57,918 nt of DNA from Clostridiales bacterium. Its GTDB lineage: Bacteria > Bacillota > Clostridia > Christensenellales > Aristaeellaceae. Where the stretch lies: NCBI GenBank assembly GCA_004556545.1, contig SFGO01000007.1:1-57918 (forward strand). The letters are read 5' to 3'. Each line of letters starts with the position of its first letter. Position 1 is the stretch's first letter. The position numbers and the translations under genes are program-made. Below are positions 1-7,733 of the stretch, in pieces. The notes under the pieces are model-generated. The model had not been told where the DNA came from and made no database searches. It worked only from the letters and a program-made list of their open reading frames with translations.

Positions 1-322
1 AAGGCCGACTAGCGCCAGAAATGGCTGAAAGCCATGAAGCGCGTAGCCAAGCACCAGCGTAGCGCAGGGCTTGGCCGCAGACACGCGGGGCGGGCCGCAG
101 AGCGCTGTTTGCGGGCACGGGCGGCCAACTTAGGGGTTTTTCGACAGGCTGCGGTTATACATTGGCTGATTGGAAACAAAATGTATTTTTTCTGTTTTTT
201 GCGGCGAAAACCCCAAAAAAGCCCGAAAGAAGCGCTTTTGTCCCTTGTATATTTTTACATTTTCTGATAAGCTGAAAATCACTTGCAGATCGCGCAAAAT
301 ACGGAAAAGATGGTGACATGCA
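1..322. other. Intergenic leader, no gene assigned
   Basis: No convincing coding region. Bases 51-152 hold a GC-rich segment whose right part recurs at 1865-1914, so it belongs to an interspersed repeat. From about 160 the sequence becomes AT-rich and probably carries the promoter of the transporter that starts at 323. A possible match is TTGTAT at 245-250, 17 bases, then TAAGCT at 268-273, which is weak. Confidence 0.5.
102..152. repeat. Interspersed GC-rich repeat, copy 1
   Basis: This about 50-base segment (GCGCTGTTTGCGGGC, then GCGGCCAACT, then GGTTTTTCGACAG and CTGC) is found again with few changes at 1865-1914. The short motif CCAGCGTAGCGC also lies close by at both places. Neither copy sits inside a credible gene. 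Confidence 0.7.
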
Positions 323-1702
323 ATGGAGCAATCCCGCGAAAAATTCGCTTCCCGTCTCGGATTTATTCTCATATCGGCCGGATGTGCCATCGGCCTTGGA
401 AACGTGTACCGCTTTCCCATCATTACGGGCGCTTACGGCGGCGGAATTTTTGTATTGATATACATTGGCTTTTTGCTGCTGCTGGGCCTGCCCATCATGA
501 CCGTGGAGCTTGCGGTGGGCCGGGGAAGCCAGCGCAGCATCGCTTCTTCCTTTGACGTGCTGGAAAAAAAGGGCCAGAAGTGGCACCTGATGAAATATCT
601 GGGCATTTGCGGCAACTACCTGCTGATGATGTTCTATACGATCATTTCCGGCTGGATGGTCATTTATTTTGTGAAATATCTGACCGGCTCCATCATGAGC
701 GCCTCCGGCGTGGAAGGACTGGCGGGTGTGTTCGGCAGCATGGTCGGCAATCCCGGCCTGATGGTAGGAAGCGCTTTCGCCGTTATCCTGATCTGCTTCG
801 GTATCTGCTCCATGGGCCTGCAGAAGGGCGTGGAGGGCATTACCAAGTGGATGATGGTCGCTCTGTTCGTGCTGATGATCGGGCTGGCTGTTTATTCCGC
901 TACTCTTTCCAACGCCGGGGAGGGACTGCGCTTCTATCTGATTCCCTCGCTGGAAAAGCTGGAAGGCGCGGGCCTGAGCACGGTGATCTCCGCGGCCATG
1001 GGTCAGTCCTTCTTCACCCTGAGCCTTGGCATCGGCTCCATCGCCATTTTCGGCAGCTACATCGGCAAGGAACGCCGCCTGCTGGGCGAATCCGTCACGA
1101 TTGTCTGTCTGGACACCTTTGTGGCGCTGATGTCCGGCATGATTATCTTCCCGGCCTGCTTCACCTATAACAACGGCGTGACCGCTGATGCGGGCAGCGT
1201 GGGCGCGAGCTTCCTGTTTACGACGCTTTCCAGCATCTTCAACGGCATGCCCGGCGGACGGGTGATCGGAACGCTGTTCTTCCTGTTCATGATTTTCGCG
1301 GCCTTCTCCACCGTGATCGCCGTGTTTGAGAACATCATGTCCTTCTGGCTGGAGCTGACGAAGCTGAACCGCCGGGTGATCGCCCTGATCAATGTGGTGC
1401 TGCTCATGGTGCTTTCGCTGCCCTGTGCGCTGAGCCTGAACCTGTGGGGGAATGTGACGATTTTCGGCCTGGGCATTATGGACTTGGAGGACTTTGTGGT
1501 CTCCAACCTGCTTCTGCCCATCGGCAGCCTGTTCTATGTACTGTTCTGCGTCACCCGCTACGGCTGGGGCTGGGATAAGTACTTTGCCGAGGTCAATCTG
1601 GGCACGCAGGGCATTCGGCTGCCCCGCTGGCTGCGCCCCTACATGACCTACGTGCTGCCGTTGATTATTCTGGCGGTGCTGGTGATGTCCGTGTTCGGCT
1701 GA
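323..1702 (+). CDS. Sodium-dependent neurotransmitter:sodium symporter (NSS/SNF) family transporter
   Basis: 459 aa polytopic membrane protein that should couple Na+ entry to uptake of an amino acid or similar small solute. The N-terminus carries the NSS hallmark in TM1, with S-A-G-C-A-I-G-L-G-N-V-Y-R-F-P (residues about 18-32), followed by GAYGGG and the TM2 motif GLPIMTVELAVGRG. The family helps bind Na+ and substrate through this unwound TM1. Length suits the bacterial branch, which often has 11 helices. The ATG start puts the motif at its usual distance from the N-terminus. Substrate cannot be told from sequence. The gene stands alone and is followed by a hairpin-rich repeat region. Confidence 0.93.
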   Translation: MEQSREKFASRLGFILISAGCAIGLGNVYRFPIITGAYGGGIFVLIYIGFLLLLGLPIMTVELAVGRGSQRSIASSFDVLEKKGQKWHLMKYLGICGNYLLMMFYTIISGWMVIYFVKYLTGSIMSASGVEGLAGVFGSMVGNPGLMVGSAFAVILICFGICSMGLQKGVEGITKWMMVALFVLMIGLAVYSATLSNAGEGLRFYLIPSLEKLEGAGLSTVISAAMGQSFFTLSLGIGSIAIFGSYIGKERRLLGESVTIVCLDTFVALMSGMIIFPACFTYNNGVTADAGSVGASFLFTTLSSIFNGMPGGRVIGTLFFLFMIFAAFSTVIAVFENIMSFWLELTKLNRRVIALINVVLLMVLSLPCALSLNLWGNVTIFGLGIMDLEDFVVSNLLLPIGSLFYVLFCVTRYGWGWDKYFAEVNLGTQGIRLPRWLRPYMTYVLPLIILAVLVMSVFG

Positions 1703-1729
1703 GTTCTTTGTTGTGCCGTATGATGAAAA

Positions 1730-1758
1730 CCCGCTCCGGTTTTATGTGCCGGGGCGGG
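1730..1758 (+). terminator. Hairpin after the NSS transporter (terminator-like, tail missing)
   Basis: CCCGCTCCGG and CCGGGGCGGG form a 10-bp stem with one wobble pair, 27 bases after the transporter stop. The expected T-run is absent. A second copy at 1914-1942 is followed by TTTT, so the original terminator may have been split or duplicated by the repeat between them. Confidence 0.5.
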
Positions 1759-1760
1759 CA

Positions 1761-1856
1761 GAGTTTCAAAAAGTGGAGGTGCAGGAGGCACTGCCTCCTG
1801 CCGGGGTTATAGGGGCAGAGCCCCTAACCCTTGTGCCGCAGCACTTTTCCCGCAAA
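1761..1856. repeat. Structured intergenic repeat, copy 1
   Basis: About 95 bases almost identical to 7452-7548. It folds on paper into an outer stem (AAAAGTG with CACTTTT) enclosing two hairpins: GCAGGAGGC/GCCTCCTGC (1781-1801, loop ACT) and AGGGGC/GCCCCT (1811-1825). The differences between copies fall in loops or keep a wobble pair, which suggests that the fold matters. It could be a small non-autonomous mobile element or a structured RNA repeat. Confidence 0.7.
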
Positions 1857-1864
1857 CCAGCGTA

Positions 1865-1914
1865 GCGCTGTTTGCGGGCGCGAGCGGCCAACTCGGGGTT
1901 TTTCGACAGACTGC
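1865..1914. repeat. Interspersed GC-rich repeat, copy 2
   Basis: Second copy of the segment at 102-152. It is joined directly to the structured repeat at 1761-1856, so the two modules together make a composite unit of about 150 bases. Confidence 0.7.
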
Positions 1915-1924
1915 CCGCTCCGGC

Positions 1925-1974
1925 TTTATGCGCCGGGGCGGGTTTTCAGTTTATGCGCCGGGGCGGGTTTTCAG
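1925..1974. repeat. Perfect 25-bp tandem duplication
   Basis: The 25-base unit beginning TTTATGCGCCGGGGCGGG and ending TTTTCAG occurs twice head to tail (1925-1949 and 1950-1974). It duplicates the right arm and T-tail of the hairpin at 1914-1942, just upstream of the lacI-type promoter. Confidence 0.85.
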
Positions 1975-1978
1975 GCTA

Positions 1979-2007
1979 TTGACACAGAAAAAGCCTTTCG
2001 TTATAAT
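1979..2007 (+). promoter_or_regulatory. Consensus vegetative sigma factor promoter
   Basis: TTGACA at 1979-1984, a 17-base spacer, and TATAAT at 2002-2007: a full match to the consensus. It precedes the LacI-family gene starting at 2096 and also argues that translation starts downstream, at 2096 and not in the upstream open frame. Confidence 0.85.
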
Positions 2008-2095
2008 AACAAAAAGAATAAATAACACATGTTTTGTTTCAATCGCTCCGTGGCTTGTAATGAGGAAACGGCGCGGAGGAAAGGAATCGAGGCTT

Positions 2096-3103
2096 ATGAT
2101 CACATTGAAGGATATTTCCGTCCGGTGCAAATGCTCGGTAGCCACGGTCAGCAAGGCTCTGAACGGAATGCCGGACATCAGCAGGGAAACCGCCCAGCAT
2201 ATCCGGCAGGTGGCGTCCCAGATGGGTTATATGCCCAACGCGGCGGCACGCACCCTGAAAACCAACCGTTCTCACACCGTCGGCCTGCTGATGTGTCAGC
2301 GGGACGAAAATATCTGGACGCACGACTTTTTTTCGACGGTGGCCGCAGGCATTCAGGAAGTGATGGAGCAAAGCGGCTATGACGTAACCCCCATCAATTC
2401 TCAGCGGCTGGAAACGTTGGGCGAAGTGATACAGTACTGCGTCTATCGGGGCTACGACGGCATTGTCGTGATGAGCGCGGGCTTTCACCGGGAGGAGATG
2501 CAGAAGCTGCTGGAAAGCAAGCTTCCCATGGTTTCCATTGAAAACACCTTTCCCCGCCGGGGCGCGGTGCTTTCCGACAATTTGCAGGGCACGGGCGAGC
2601 TGGTGCGGCTGGCTTACGAAAAAGGCCATCGGAAGATCGCCTTTATTCATGGCGAGGATACCAGCGTGACCCGCAGCCGGATGCAGAGCTTCCGCGGGGC
2701 CTGTGCCGAGCTTGGGCTGAAGATTCCGGAGGAATATCTCCGGGCAGCGCTGTACCACGACCGCAGAAGCGCCGCCCGGGAGGCCAAAGCGCTGCTGGCG
2801 CTGGACGAGCCGCCTACCTGCATTCTGTTTCAGGATGATTATTCCTGTATCGGCGGGCTGGATCTGCTGCGCCGGGAGGGAATTGTTCTGCCGGAAAAGC
2901 TCAGCTATGCCGGGTACGACGGCATCAAGCTGGCCCAGCTGTTTACGCCCCGACTGACGACCTATCGGCAGAATGTTTCCGCCATGGGGCAGGAGGCGGC
3001 CCGGATGCTCCGGGAAGCCATCGAAGCGCCGGACAGCTTTCTGCCCCGGTATGTTACCATTCCCGGACAACTGGTGGCCGGGGAAAGTATTCGGGAGCTT
3101 TAA
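2096..3103 (+). CDS. LacI family transcriptional regulator
   Basis: 335 aa DNA-binding regulator. Residues about 1-55 form the LacI helix-turn-helix and hinge (TLKDISVRCKCSVATVSKALNG, ending in the NAAARTLKT hinge). The rest is a periplasmic-binding-protein-like sensor domain for a sugar or related effector. The ATG at 2096 follows GGAGGAAAGG and gives the usual LacI N-terminus. The longer upstream frame begins before the consensus promoter and is rejected. Its nearest downstream neighbour is the radical SAM gene at 3186, which has its own promoter, so the regulator's target is uncertain. Confidence 0.92.
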   Translation: MITLKDISVRCKCSVATVSKALNGMPDISRETAQHIRQVASQMGYMPNAAARTLKTNRSHTVGLLMCQRDENIWTHDFFSTVAAGIQEVMEQSGYDVTPINSQRLETLGEVIQYCVYRGYDGIVVMSAGFHREEMQKLLESKLPMVSIENTFPRRGAVLSDNLQGTGELVRLAYEKGHRKIAFIHGEDTSVTRSRMQSFRGACAELGLKIPEEYLRAALYHDRRSAAREAKALLALDEPPTCILFQDDYSCIGGLDLLRREGIVLPEKLSYAGYDGIKLAQLFTPRLTTYRQNVSAMGQEAARMLREAIEAPDSFLPRYVTIPGQLVAGESIREL

Positions 3104-3116
3104 CGAAGGAAACAGA

Positions 3117-3145
3117 TTGACATTCCACCGTCCCCGTGTCATACT
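3117..3145 (+). promoter_or_regulatory. Promoter of the radical SAM gene
   Basis: TTGACA at 3117-3122, 17-base spacer, CATACT at 3140-3145, which is 41 bases upstream of the ATG at 3186. One mismatch to the -10 consensus. Confidence 0.7.
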
Positions 3146-3185
3146 GAAAAGCGCGAAAAAGACGGGATTCCGGGAGGATGGAAGC

Positions 3186-4310
3186 ATGAAAATTTCCAAG
3201 AAGGACGCGCTGAACTGGTTTACCTTTTTTGCTGCGCTGCCGGAGGAGGAAGAAATCCAGCAGCATCAGCAGGAGATCATCTATGCGGTGTTCAGCCAGA
3301 TCGAGGACGCGGTGGACGCGCGGAACGAGCGCCTGATGGGGGAAATCCCTCACCTGAAGAACCTGCAGGGACGCACGCTGTATGTGGGGGATGAAAAGAA
3401 ATTTCCCCGGGGGTGCTGCTCCTGCCTGCTGGGAACGGGGCTGACGGCAATCCGCAAGACCAACCGGTGTAATCTGCAATGCCCCTTCTGCTACGATTTT
3501 GGCGAGATGGACTGCCAGCCGCCGGTGGGCGAGGGCCTGTGGGAGATCGGCGGCACCCGTTTCCGGGAGCGGGATATTCCGCTGCTCCTGTCCATCCAGA
3601 AAAAGCCGACGGGCATTTCCTACGTTTATCTGGAACCCTTTATGGAAATTGAAAAATATTACGGCATTATCCGGCGCTTCCGGGAGGCGGGTATTCACCA
3701 GCACATGTACACCAACGGGACGCTGGCCACCGAGGAAAACCTGCGGGCGCTGGGGGAGAGCGGCCTGAACGAGCTGCGGTTCAATCTGGGCGCTGCCGGC
3801 TGCGCGGACAAGGTCATCCGCGCCATGGAAACGGCGAAAAAGTACATTCCCTTCGTGGGCATCGAAACGCCCATGACGCCGGATTTTGAGCGGCAGTTTG
3901 CGCAGAAGAAACAGCAGATTCTGGATACGGGCATCGACTTCATGAACTGCGCCGAGCTGCATCTGAATCCCAACAACATCGGCAATTATTGGGGCGAGGA
4001 GCTGTACCTCTGCCGCCAGGGATATGTGTCGCCCATCTGGAGCCGGGAGATCACCTTCCGGCTGATGAAACAGGCGGACGAAGAAAACTGGCCCATCGTG
4101 GTGCATGACTGCTCCAACCATACCAAATTTGCCCGCGACCTGAATCTGCGGGCCAAAGAAGGCGGCTGGTTCGGATCCAGCAGCTATGCCTGCGAATTTG
4201 ACCGGCTGCCCTATGAGGCCTTCCTGCCCATTTTGCAGGACGAATCTTTTGCCTTTCTGGAAGAAGAGGAACTGCCCCACGGCTACCGGCCGGGCGAACT
4301 GGTTTTCTGA
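3186..4310 (+). CDS. Radical SAM protein of unknown function
   Basis: 374 aa. Residues 95-102 read C-N-L-Q-C-P-F-C, the CxxxCxxC motif that holds the [4Fe-4S] cluster which cleaves S-adenosylmethionine. A second cysteine group (GCCSC, residues 76-80) lies just before it. A TIM-barrel-like region follows (YVYLEPFME, HMYTNGT, ELRFNLG). I see no SPASM or B12 domain pattern, and the C-terminal part has only scattered cysteines (HDCSN, YACEFD). Start ATG 3186 has GGAGG just upstream. It follows a LacI-type regulator, which hints at control by a sugar-like effector, but I do not recognise its reaction. Confidence 0.85.
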   Translation: MKISKKDALNWFTFFAALPEEEEIQQHQQEIIYAVFSQIEDAVDARNERLMGEIPHLKNLQGRTLYVGDEKKFPRGCCSCLLGTGLTAIRKTNRCNLQCPFCYDFGEMDCQPPVGEGLWEIGGTRFRERDIPLLLSIQKKPTGISYVYLEPFMEIEKYYGIIRRFREAGIHQHMYTNGTLATEENLRALGESGLNELRFNLGAAGCADKVIRAMETAKKYIPFVGIETPMTPDFERQFAQKKQQILDTGIDFMNCAELHLNPNNIGNYWGEELYLCRQGYVSPIWSREITFRLMKQADEENWPIVVHDCSNHTKFARDLNLRAKEGGWFGSSSYACEFDRLPYEAFLPILQDESFAFLEEEELPHGYRPGELVF

Positions 4311-4312
4311 GC

Positions 4313-4341
4313 TTGCCTTTTGCGGCGGCATCCCCTATAAT
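4313..4341 (+). promoter_or_regulatory. Promoter of the secreted protein gene
   Basis: TTGCCT at 4313-4318, 17-base spacer, TATAAT at 4336-4341. A small hairpin (AGACGG/CCGTCT) lies in the 5' leader before the ribosome binding site GGGAGG. Confidence 0.8.
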
Positions 4342-4399
4342 GAATGGCAGAGACGGCTTTGACCGTCTGACAGAAAGAGCCTGAGGGAGGAAAAATGAT

Positions 4400-5068
4400 A
4401 TGAAACGCATCTTTGCACTGGTTCTCGCACTGACCATCTGCCTGTTTTCCGCTGCGGCGCTGGCCGAAGGAAAACTGACCGTGACCGAAAAGAATCTGAT
4501 TCAGTTAGACGGCTCGGATGTCGCTTATTTCTTTGCCAAAGTGGAAAACACCGGCGATGACGCCATTGGCGTTGGCACCGGCAAGCTGGTGGCTTTCAGC
4601 GCCGACGATGAAGTGCTGATTTCCGAAGACTATGTTTCCACCAGCCCCAATGCGGCGATCCTGCAGCCCGGCGAGTCGCTGTACGTCCGTGAATGGCTCT
4701 GGGAAAGCGCACTGGCGAGCAGCGATATTGCCGATTACAAGTTCTCCATGGGAACCGACGACTACGGCGCGCCGCTGAAGTTTGTCCCCTGCGAGGCCAC
4801 TGTGGAGATGAACGACGGTTATATCTATATCACCCTGACCAACGATACCGAGGAAACGCAATACGGCCTGTACATTACTGCGGCCCTGCATGACGCGGAG
4901 GGCAATCTGATTTTCGTGAGCGATCAGTCGGTTGATAATGTTGGCATTCATCCCGGCAGCACTGTGACGTTCCGCATGTACATCGACAGCGATGTCGTTG
5001 AGTACTACGCCAATGCGGGCATCGAACCGGCTGCGGTTGACGCCTACGTGTGCTGCGAAGCAGAATAA
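4400..5068 (+). CDS. Secreted hypothetical protein, beta-rich
   Basis: 222 aa. Residues 1-23 are a signal peptide with a basic N-end, a hydrophobic core and a signal peptidase I site (ALA before EG). There is no lipobox. The mature part alternates beta-type stretches such as FFAKVENTGDD and YIYITLTNDT, which resembles two tandem FxLYD/Ig-like beta-sandwich domains, each with a 'relationship between neighbours' pattern around residues 40-100 and 130-200. No catalytic motif was seen. It has its own promoter and terminator, so it is a single-gene unit. Role unknown; perhaps a cell-surface or secreted binding protein. Confidence 0.8.
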   Translation: MKRIFALVLALTICLFSAAALAEGKLTVTEKNLIQLDGSDVAYFFAKVENTGDDAIGVGTGKLVAFSADDEVLISEDYVSTSPNAAILQPGESLYVREWLWESALASSDIADYKFSMGTDDYGAPLKFVPCEATVEMNDGYIYITLTNDTEETQYGLYITAALHDAEGNLIFVSDQSVDNVGIHPGSTVTFRMYIDSDVVEYYANAGIEPAAVDAYVCCEAE

Positions 5069-5086
5069 ATAGGGAAGGGTTCCATA

Positions 5087-5119
5087 GCCGTCCGCCAGTC
5101 TTTTGGCGGGCGGCTTTTT
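5087..5119 (+). terminator. Rho-independent terminator
   Basis: An 11-bp GC-rich stem (GCCGTCCGCCA with TGGCGGGCGGC, one G-U pair, short T-rich loop) followed by five T. It ends the secreted protein gene. Confidence 0.9.
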
Positions 5120-5170
5120 GATCTCGTTTTATATGCCGCAAAACTGGCAAACGAAAACGCATCAAAATAC

Positions 5171-5215
5171 AAAAAGACTCCCCCGCAGCGAAAGCCGCGA
5201 GGGAGCCGTCTTTTT
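5171..5215. terminator. Bidirectional terminator between convergent genes
   Basis: A GC-rich imperfect hairpin capped by a GAAA tetraloop, with AAAAA before it and TTTTT after it, so it can work on both strands. On the minus strand it would end the GGGtGRT/NifU-like operon. Confidence 0.75.
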
Positions 5216-5232
5216 GGGTACTTTTGTTTTTT

Positions 5233-5268
5233 ACCTGTAGGAGTTGACCTGTAGGAGTAATGTAGGAG
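5233..5268. repeat. Short direct repeats TGTAGGAG x3
   Basis: ACCTGTAGGAGT occurs at 5233-5244 and 5247-5258 (period 14), and TGTAGGAG again at 5261-5268. They sit in the intergenic region 3' of the GGGtGRT gene. No function is assigned. Confidence 0.6.
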
Positions 5269-5346
5269 CGGTGTAAAACCACCCGTCATTTTTCACAATT
5301 TACGGCACTTTATGGGCACAATTCTTGTGAAAAATGCACGAAGAAA

Positions 5347-6363
5347 TTACTTCTGTGCTTCTTCTACCGCAACGGCCACAGCCACAGTCGCGCCGACCAT
5401 GGGGTTGTTGCCCATGCCGATCAGGCCCATCATTTCCACGTGAGCGGGAACGGAGGAAGAACCGGCGAACTGAGCGTCAGAGTGCATGCGGCCCATGGTG
5501 TCGGTCATGCCGTAAGAGGCGGGGCCGGCGGCCATGTTGTCGGGATGCAGGGTACGGCCGGTGCCGCCGCCGGAAGCCACGGAGAAGTACTGCTTGCCGG
5601 CTTCCCAGCATTCCTTCTTGTAGGTGCCAGCCACGGGGTGCTGGAAGCGGGTGGGGTTGGTGGAGTTGCCGGTGATGGAAACGTCCACGCCCTCGTGCCA
5701 CATGATGGCAACGCCCTCGCGCACATCGTCCGCGCCGTAGCAGCGAACCTTGGAGCGCTCACCGTCGGAGTACTTGGTCTCGTTGACGATGGTCAAAGCG
5801 TGATCTTCCTTCACGTCGGCAGACAGGTAGTCATACTTGGTCTGCACATAGGTGAAGCCGTTGATGCGGCTGATGATCATGGCGGCGTCCTTGCCCAGAC
5901 CGTTCAGGATGACGCGCAGGGGAGTCTTGCGGACCTTGTTGGCGTTGCGGGCGATGCCGATAGCGCCTTCAGCGGCGGCAAAGGACTCGTGGCCGGCCAG
6001 GAACGCGAAGCACTCGGTCTTCTCGTCCAGCAGCATGGCGCCCAGATTGCCGTGGCCCAGACCAACCTGACGCTGGTCGGCGACGGAGCCGGGGATGCAG
6101 AAAGCCTGCAGGCCTTCGCCGATGCACTTGGCAGCCTCGGCGGCGGTCTTGACATCCTTCTTCAGCGCGATGGCCGCGCCCAGTTCATAAGCCCACTTGG
6201 CATTCTCGAAAGCGATGGGCTGGATGCCCTCCACGATCTTGTAGGCGTCAACGCCCTTGGAATTGTTGAAAGCCTTCAGCTCGTCAAAATCCTTGAAGCC
6301 ATACTTTTCAAGCACAGGCTGGAGCTGAGGCATGCGACGTTCAAAACCTTCAAACAAAGCCAT
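5347..6363 (-). CDS. GGGtGRT family protein
   Basis: 338 aa cytoplasmic protein. It carries the signature SGGGTGRT (residues 264-271) for which the family is named, plus a glycine-rich stretch near residues 100-110 (GLGHGNLGAM). In Bacillota this family is known to sit beside a NifU-like Fe-S scaffold, as it does here, 16 bases upstream. The ribosome binding site is AGGAGGTG. Biochemical function is not established. The pairing suggests a role in metal-cluster metabolism or an enzyme that needs it. It is the second gene of a two-gene operon that ends at the hairpin near 5190. Confidence 0.9.
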   Translation of the reverse strand: MALFEGFERRMPQLQPVLEKYGFKDFDELKAFNNSKGVDAYKIVEGIQPIAFENAKWAYELGAAIALKKDVKTAAEAAKCIGEGLQAFCIPGSVADQRQVGLGHGNLGAMLLDEKTECFAFLAGHESFAAAEGAIGIARNANKVRKTPLRVILNGLGKDAAMIISRINGFTYVQTKYDYLSADVKEDHALTIVNETKYSDGERSKVRCYGADDVREGVAIMWHEGVDVSITGNSTNPTRFQHPVAGTYKKECWEAGKQYFSVASGGGTGRTLHPDNMAAGPASYGMTDTMGRMHSDAQFAGSSSVPAHVEMMGLIGMGNNPMVGATVAVAVAVEEAQK

Positions 6364-6379
6364 TTCTGCACACCTCCTA

Positions 6380-7081
6380 TTACTGCTTGCGCGGGTCGAT
6401 CCACTTGACCGCGCCGTCTTCCGCCTTGAACCGGCCGTAGGTGCCGATGTTCTTCTCGTAGGCTTCGTTGGGGGACATGCCCTTCTTGATGGCGTCCATC
6501 ATCTTGCCCAGAGACAGGAACTGATAGCCGCAGACCTGATCGTCCTTGTCCAGAGCCAGCTTGAGCACATAGCCTTCGGCCATTTCCAGATAACGGGTGC
6601 CCTTGAGCTTGGTGCCGTACATGGTGCCGACCTGGCTGCGCAGGCCCTTGCCCAGGTCTTCCAGACCCGCGCCGATGACCAGACCGTCGTCGGAGAAAGC
6701 GGACTGGGTGCGGCCGTAGACGATCTGCAGGAACAGCTCGCGCATGGCGGTGTTGATGGCGTCGCACACCAGGTCGGTGTTCAGCGCTTCCAGAATGGTC
6801 TTGCCGGGCAGAATTTCGCTGGCCATAGCGGCGGAGTGGGTCATGCCGGAGCAGCCGATGGTTTCCACCAGCGCTTCTTCAATGACGCCGCCCTTGACGT
6901 TCAGGGTCAGTTTGCAGGCGCCCTGCTGAGGGGCGCACCAGCCGATACCGTGCGTCAGGCCGGAGATGTCCTTGATCTCCTTCGCCTGCACCCACTTGCC
7001 TTCTTCGGGAATGGGCGCGGGGCCGTGGTTCGGGCCCTTGGCGACGCATACCATTTCTTCAACTTCCTTGGAGTATTGCAT
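6380..7081 (-). CDS. NifU/IscU-like iron-sulfur cluster assembly scaffold protein
   Basis: 233 aa. The N-terminal two thirds resemble the IscU/NifU N-terminal domain, with cysteines at 49, 56, 77 and 106 (GWCAPQQGAC, TIGCSGMTHSAAM). The family uses three conserved cysteines to build [2Fe-2S] or [4Fe-4S] clusters. The C-terminal part is an extension not seen in IscU. The start at 7081 is supported by AGGAGGAACC. The longer upstream frame runs through the promoter and is rejected. Co-transcribed with the GGGtGRT gene. No suf or isc partners are in the window. Confidence 0.88.
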   Translation of the reverse strand: MQYSKEVEEMVCVAKGPNHGPAPIPEEGKWVQAKEIKDISGLTHGIGWCAPQQGACKLTLNVKGGVIEEALVETIGCSGMTHSAAMASEILPGKTILEALNTDLVCDAINTAMRELFLQIVYGRTQSAFSDDGLVIGAGLEDLGKGLRSQVGTMYGTKLKGTRYLEMAEGYVLKLALDKDDQVCGYQFLSLGKMMDAIKKGMSPNEAYEKNIGTYGRFKAEDGAVKWIDPRKQ

Positions 7082-7115
7082 CGAATTGGTTCCTCCTGTT
7101 CCAACATAATGTGTA

Positions 7116-7141
7116 ATGTGGACACATACAGCTGTAGTATA
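7116..7141 (-). promoter_or_regulatory. Promoter and possible operator of the NifU-like/GGGtGRT operon
   Basis: On the minus strand an extended -10 (TGC then TATACT, 7136-7141) lies about 55 bases upstream of the start codon. A perfect 12-bp palindrome, ATGTGGACACAT (7116-7127), covers the expected transcription start, a good place for a repressor. The -35 is weak. Confidence 0.5.
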
Positions 7142-7451
7142 GCACATTTTTTCCTCTGTAAAAAGTCCCTGAAAGAAGATTTTGTGTTTTTTTGTGCAGG
7201 AGTGTCGAACATGGGTTGTACGCTGGCCGAAAGCAGGGAGCCGGGGGGAGAAGGAGATTTGCGAAGCGTGCGGGAAGAGAAGAAGCATGGGTGCAGGCCG
7301 CTCGGCTGTTGAGCCGGACGGCCTGTGTTCTCGCTGTACAGCGGCGCCCACAGCTTGGTATAGGAAGGAAAAGACAATGCAGCGGTCGGATTCTTTACAG
7401 CGGATGATTTTCCCGCATCTTTTGCACACCGGAATAACGGCTTTCATTCCA
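7142..7451. other. Intergenic stretch with no recognised gene
   Basis: Open frames here are short, lack ribosome binding sites and have no familiar motifs. I see no convincing RNA gene. It separates two minus-strand units. Confidence 0.5.
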
Positions 7452-7548
7452 GAGTGTCAAAAAAGTGGAGGTGCAGGAGGCACTGTCTCCTGCCGGGGTT
7501 ATAGGGGCAGCGCCCCTAACCCTTGTGCCGCAGCACTTTCCCCGCAAA
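7452..7548. repeat. Structured intergenic repeat, copy 2
   Basis: Second copy of the element at 1761-1856. The hairpin GCAGGAGGC/GTCTCCTGC keeps pairing through a G-U pair, and AGGGGC/GCCCCT is unchanged apart from its loop. The flanks differ from those of copy 1, so the boundaries of the unit are clear. Confidence 0.7.
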
Positions 7549-7668
7549 TTTCCTTCTTTGCTGTTTTTTCGGTTCCCCAGCGTTTTTATTCCTCTTTCCG
7601 TTGGGTTTCCTTTCTTTTTTGATTTTTGATACGGAACGATTCAATATTCGTTTGCCCTTTGCTTGGGT

Positions 7669-7705
7669 AAAAATCAGCCCGTTGACGGAATTTGTCAACG
7701 GGCTG
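7669..7705 (-). terminator. Rho-independent terminator of the SLC13-like permease gene
   Basis: A perfect 12-bp stem (CAGCCCGTTGAC at 7675-7686 and its complement at 7694-7705) followed on the minus strand by ATTTTT. It lies 28 bases past the permease stop. Confidence 0.9.
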
Positions 7706-7733
7706 AGAAATCCCACGCCAACACCCTACCCAT

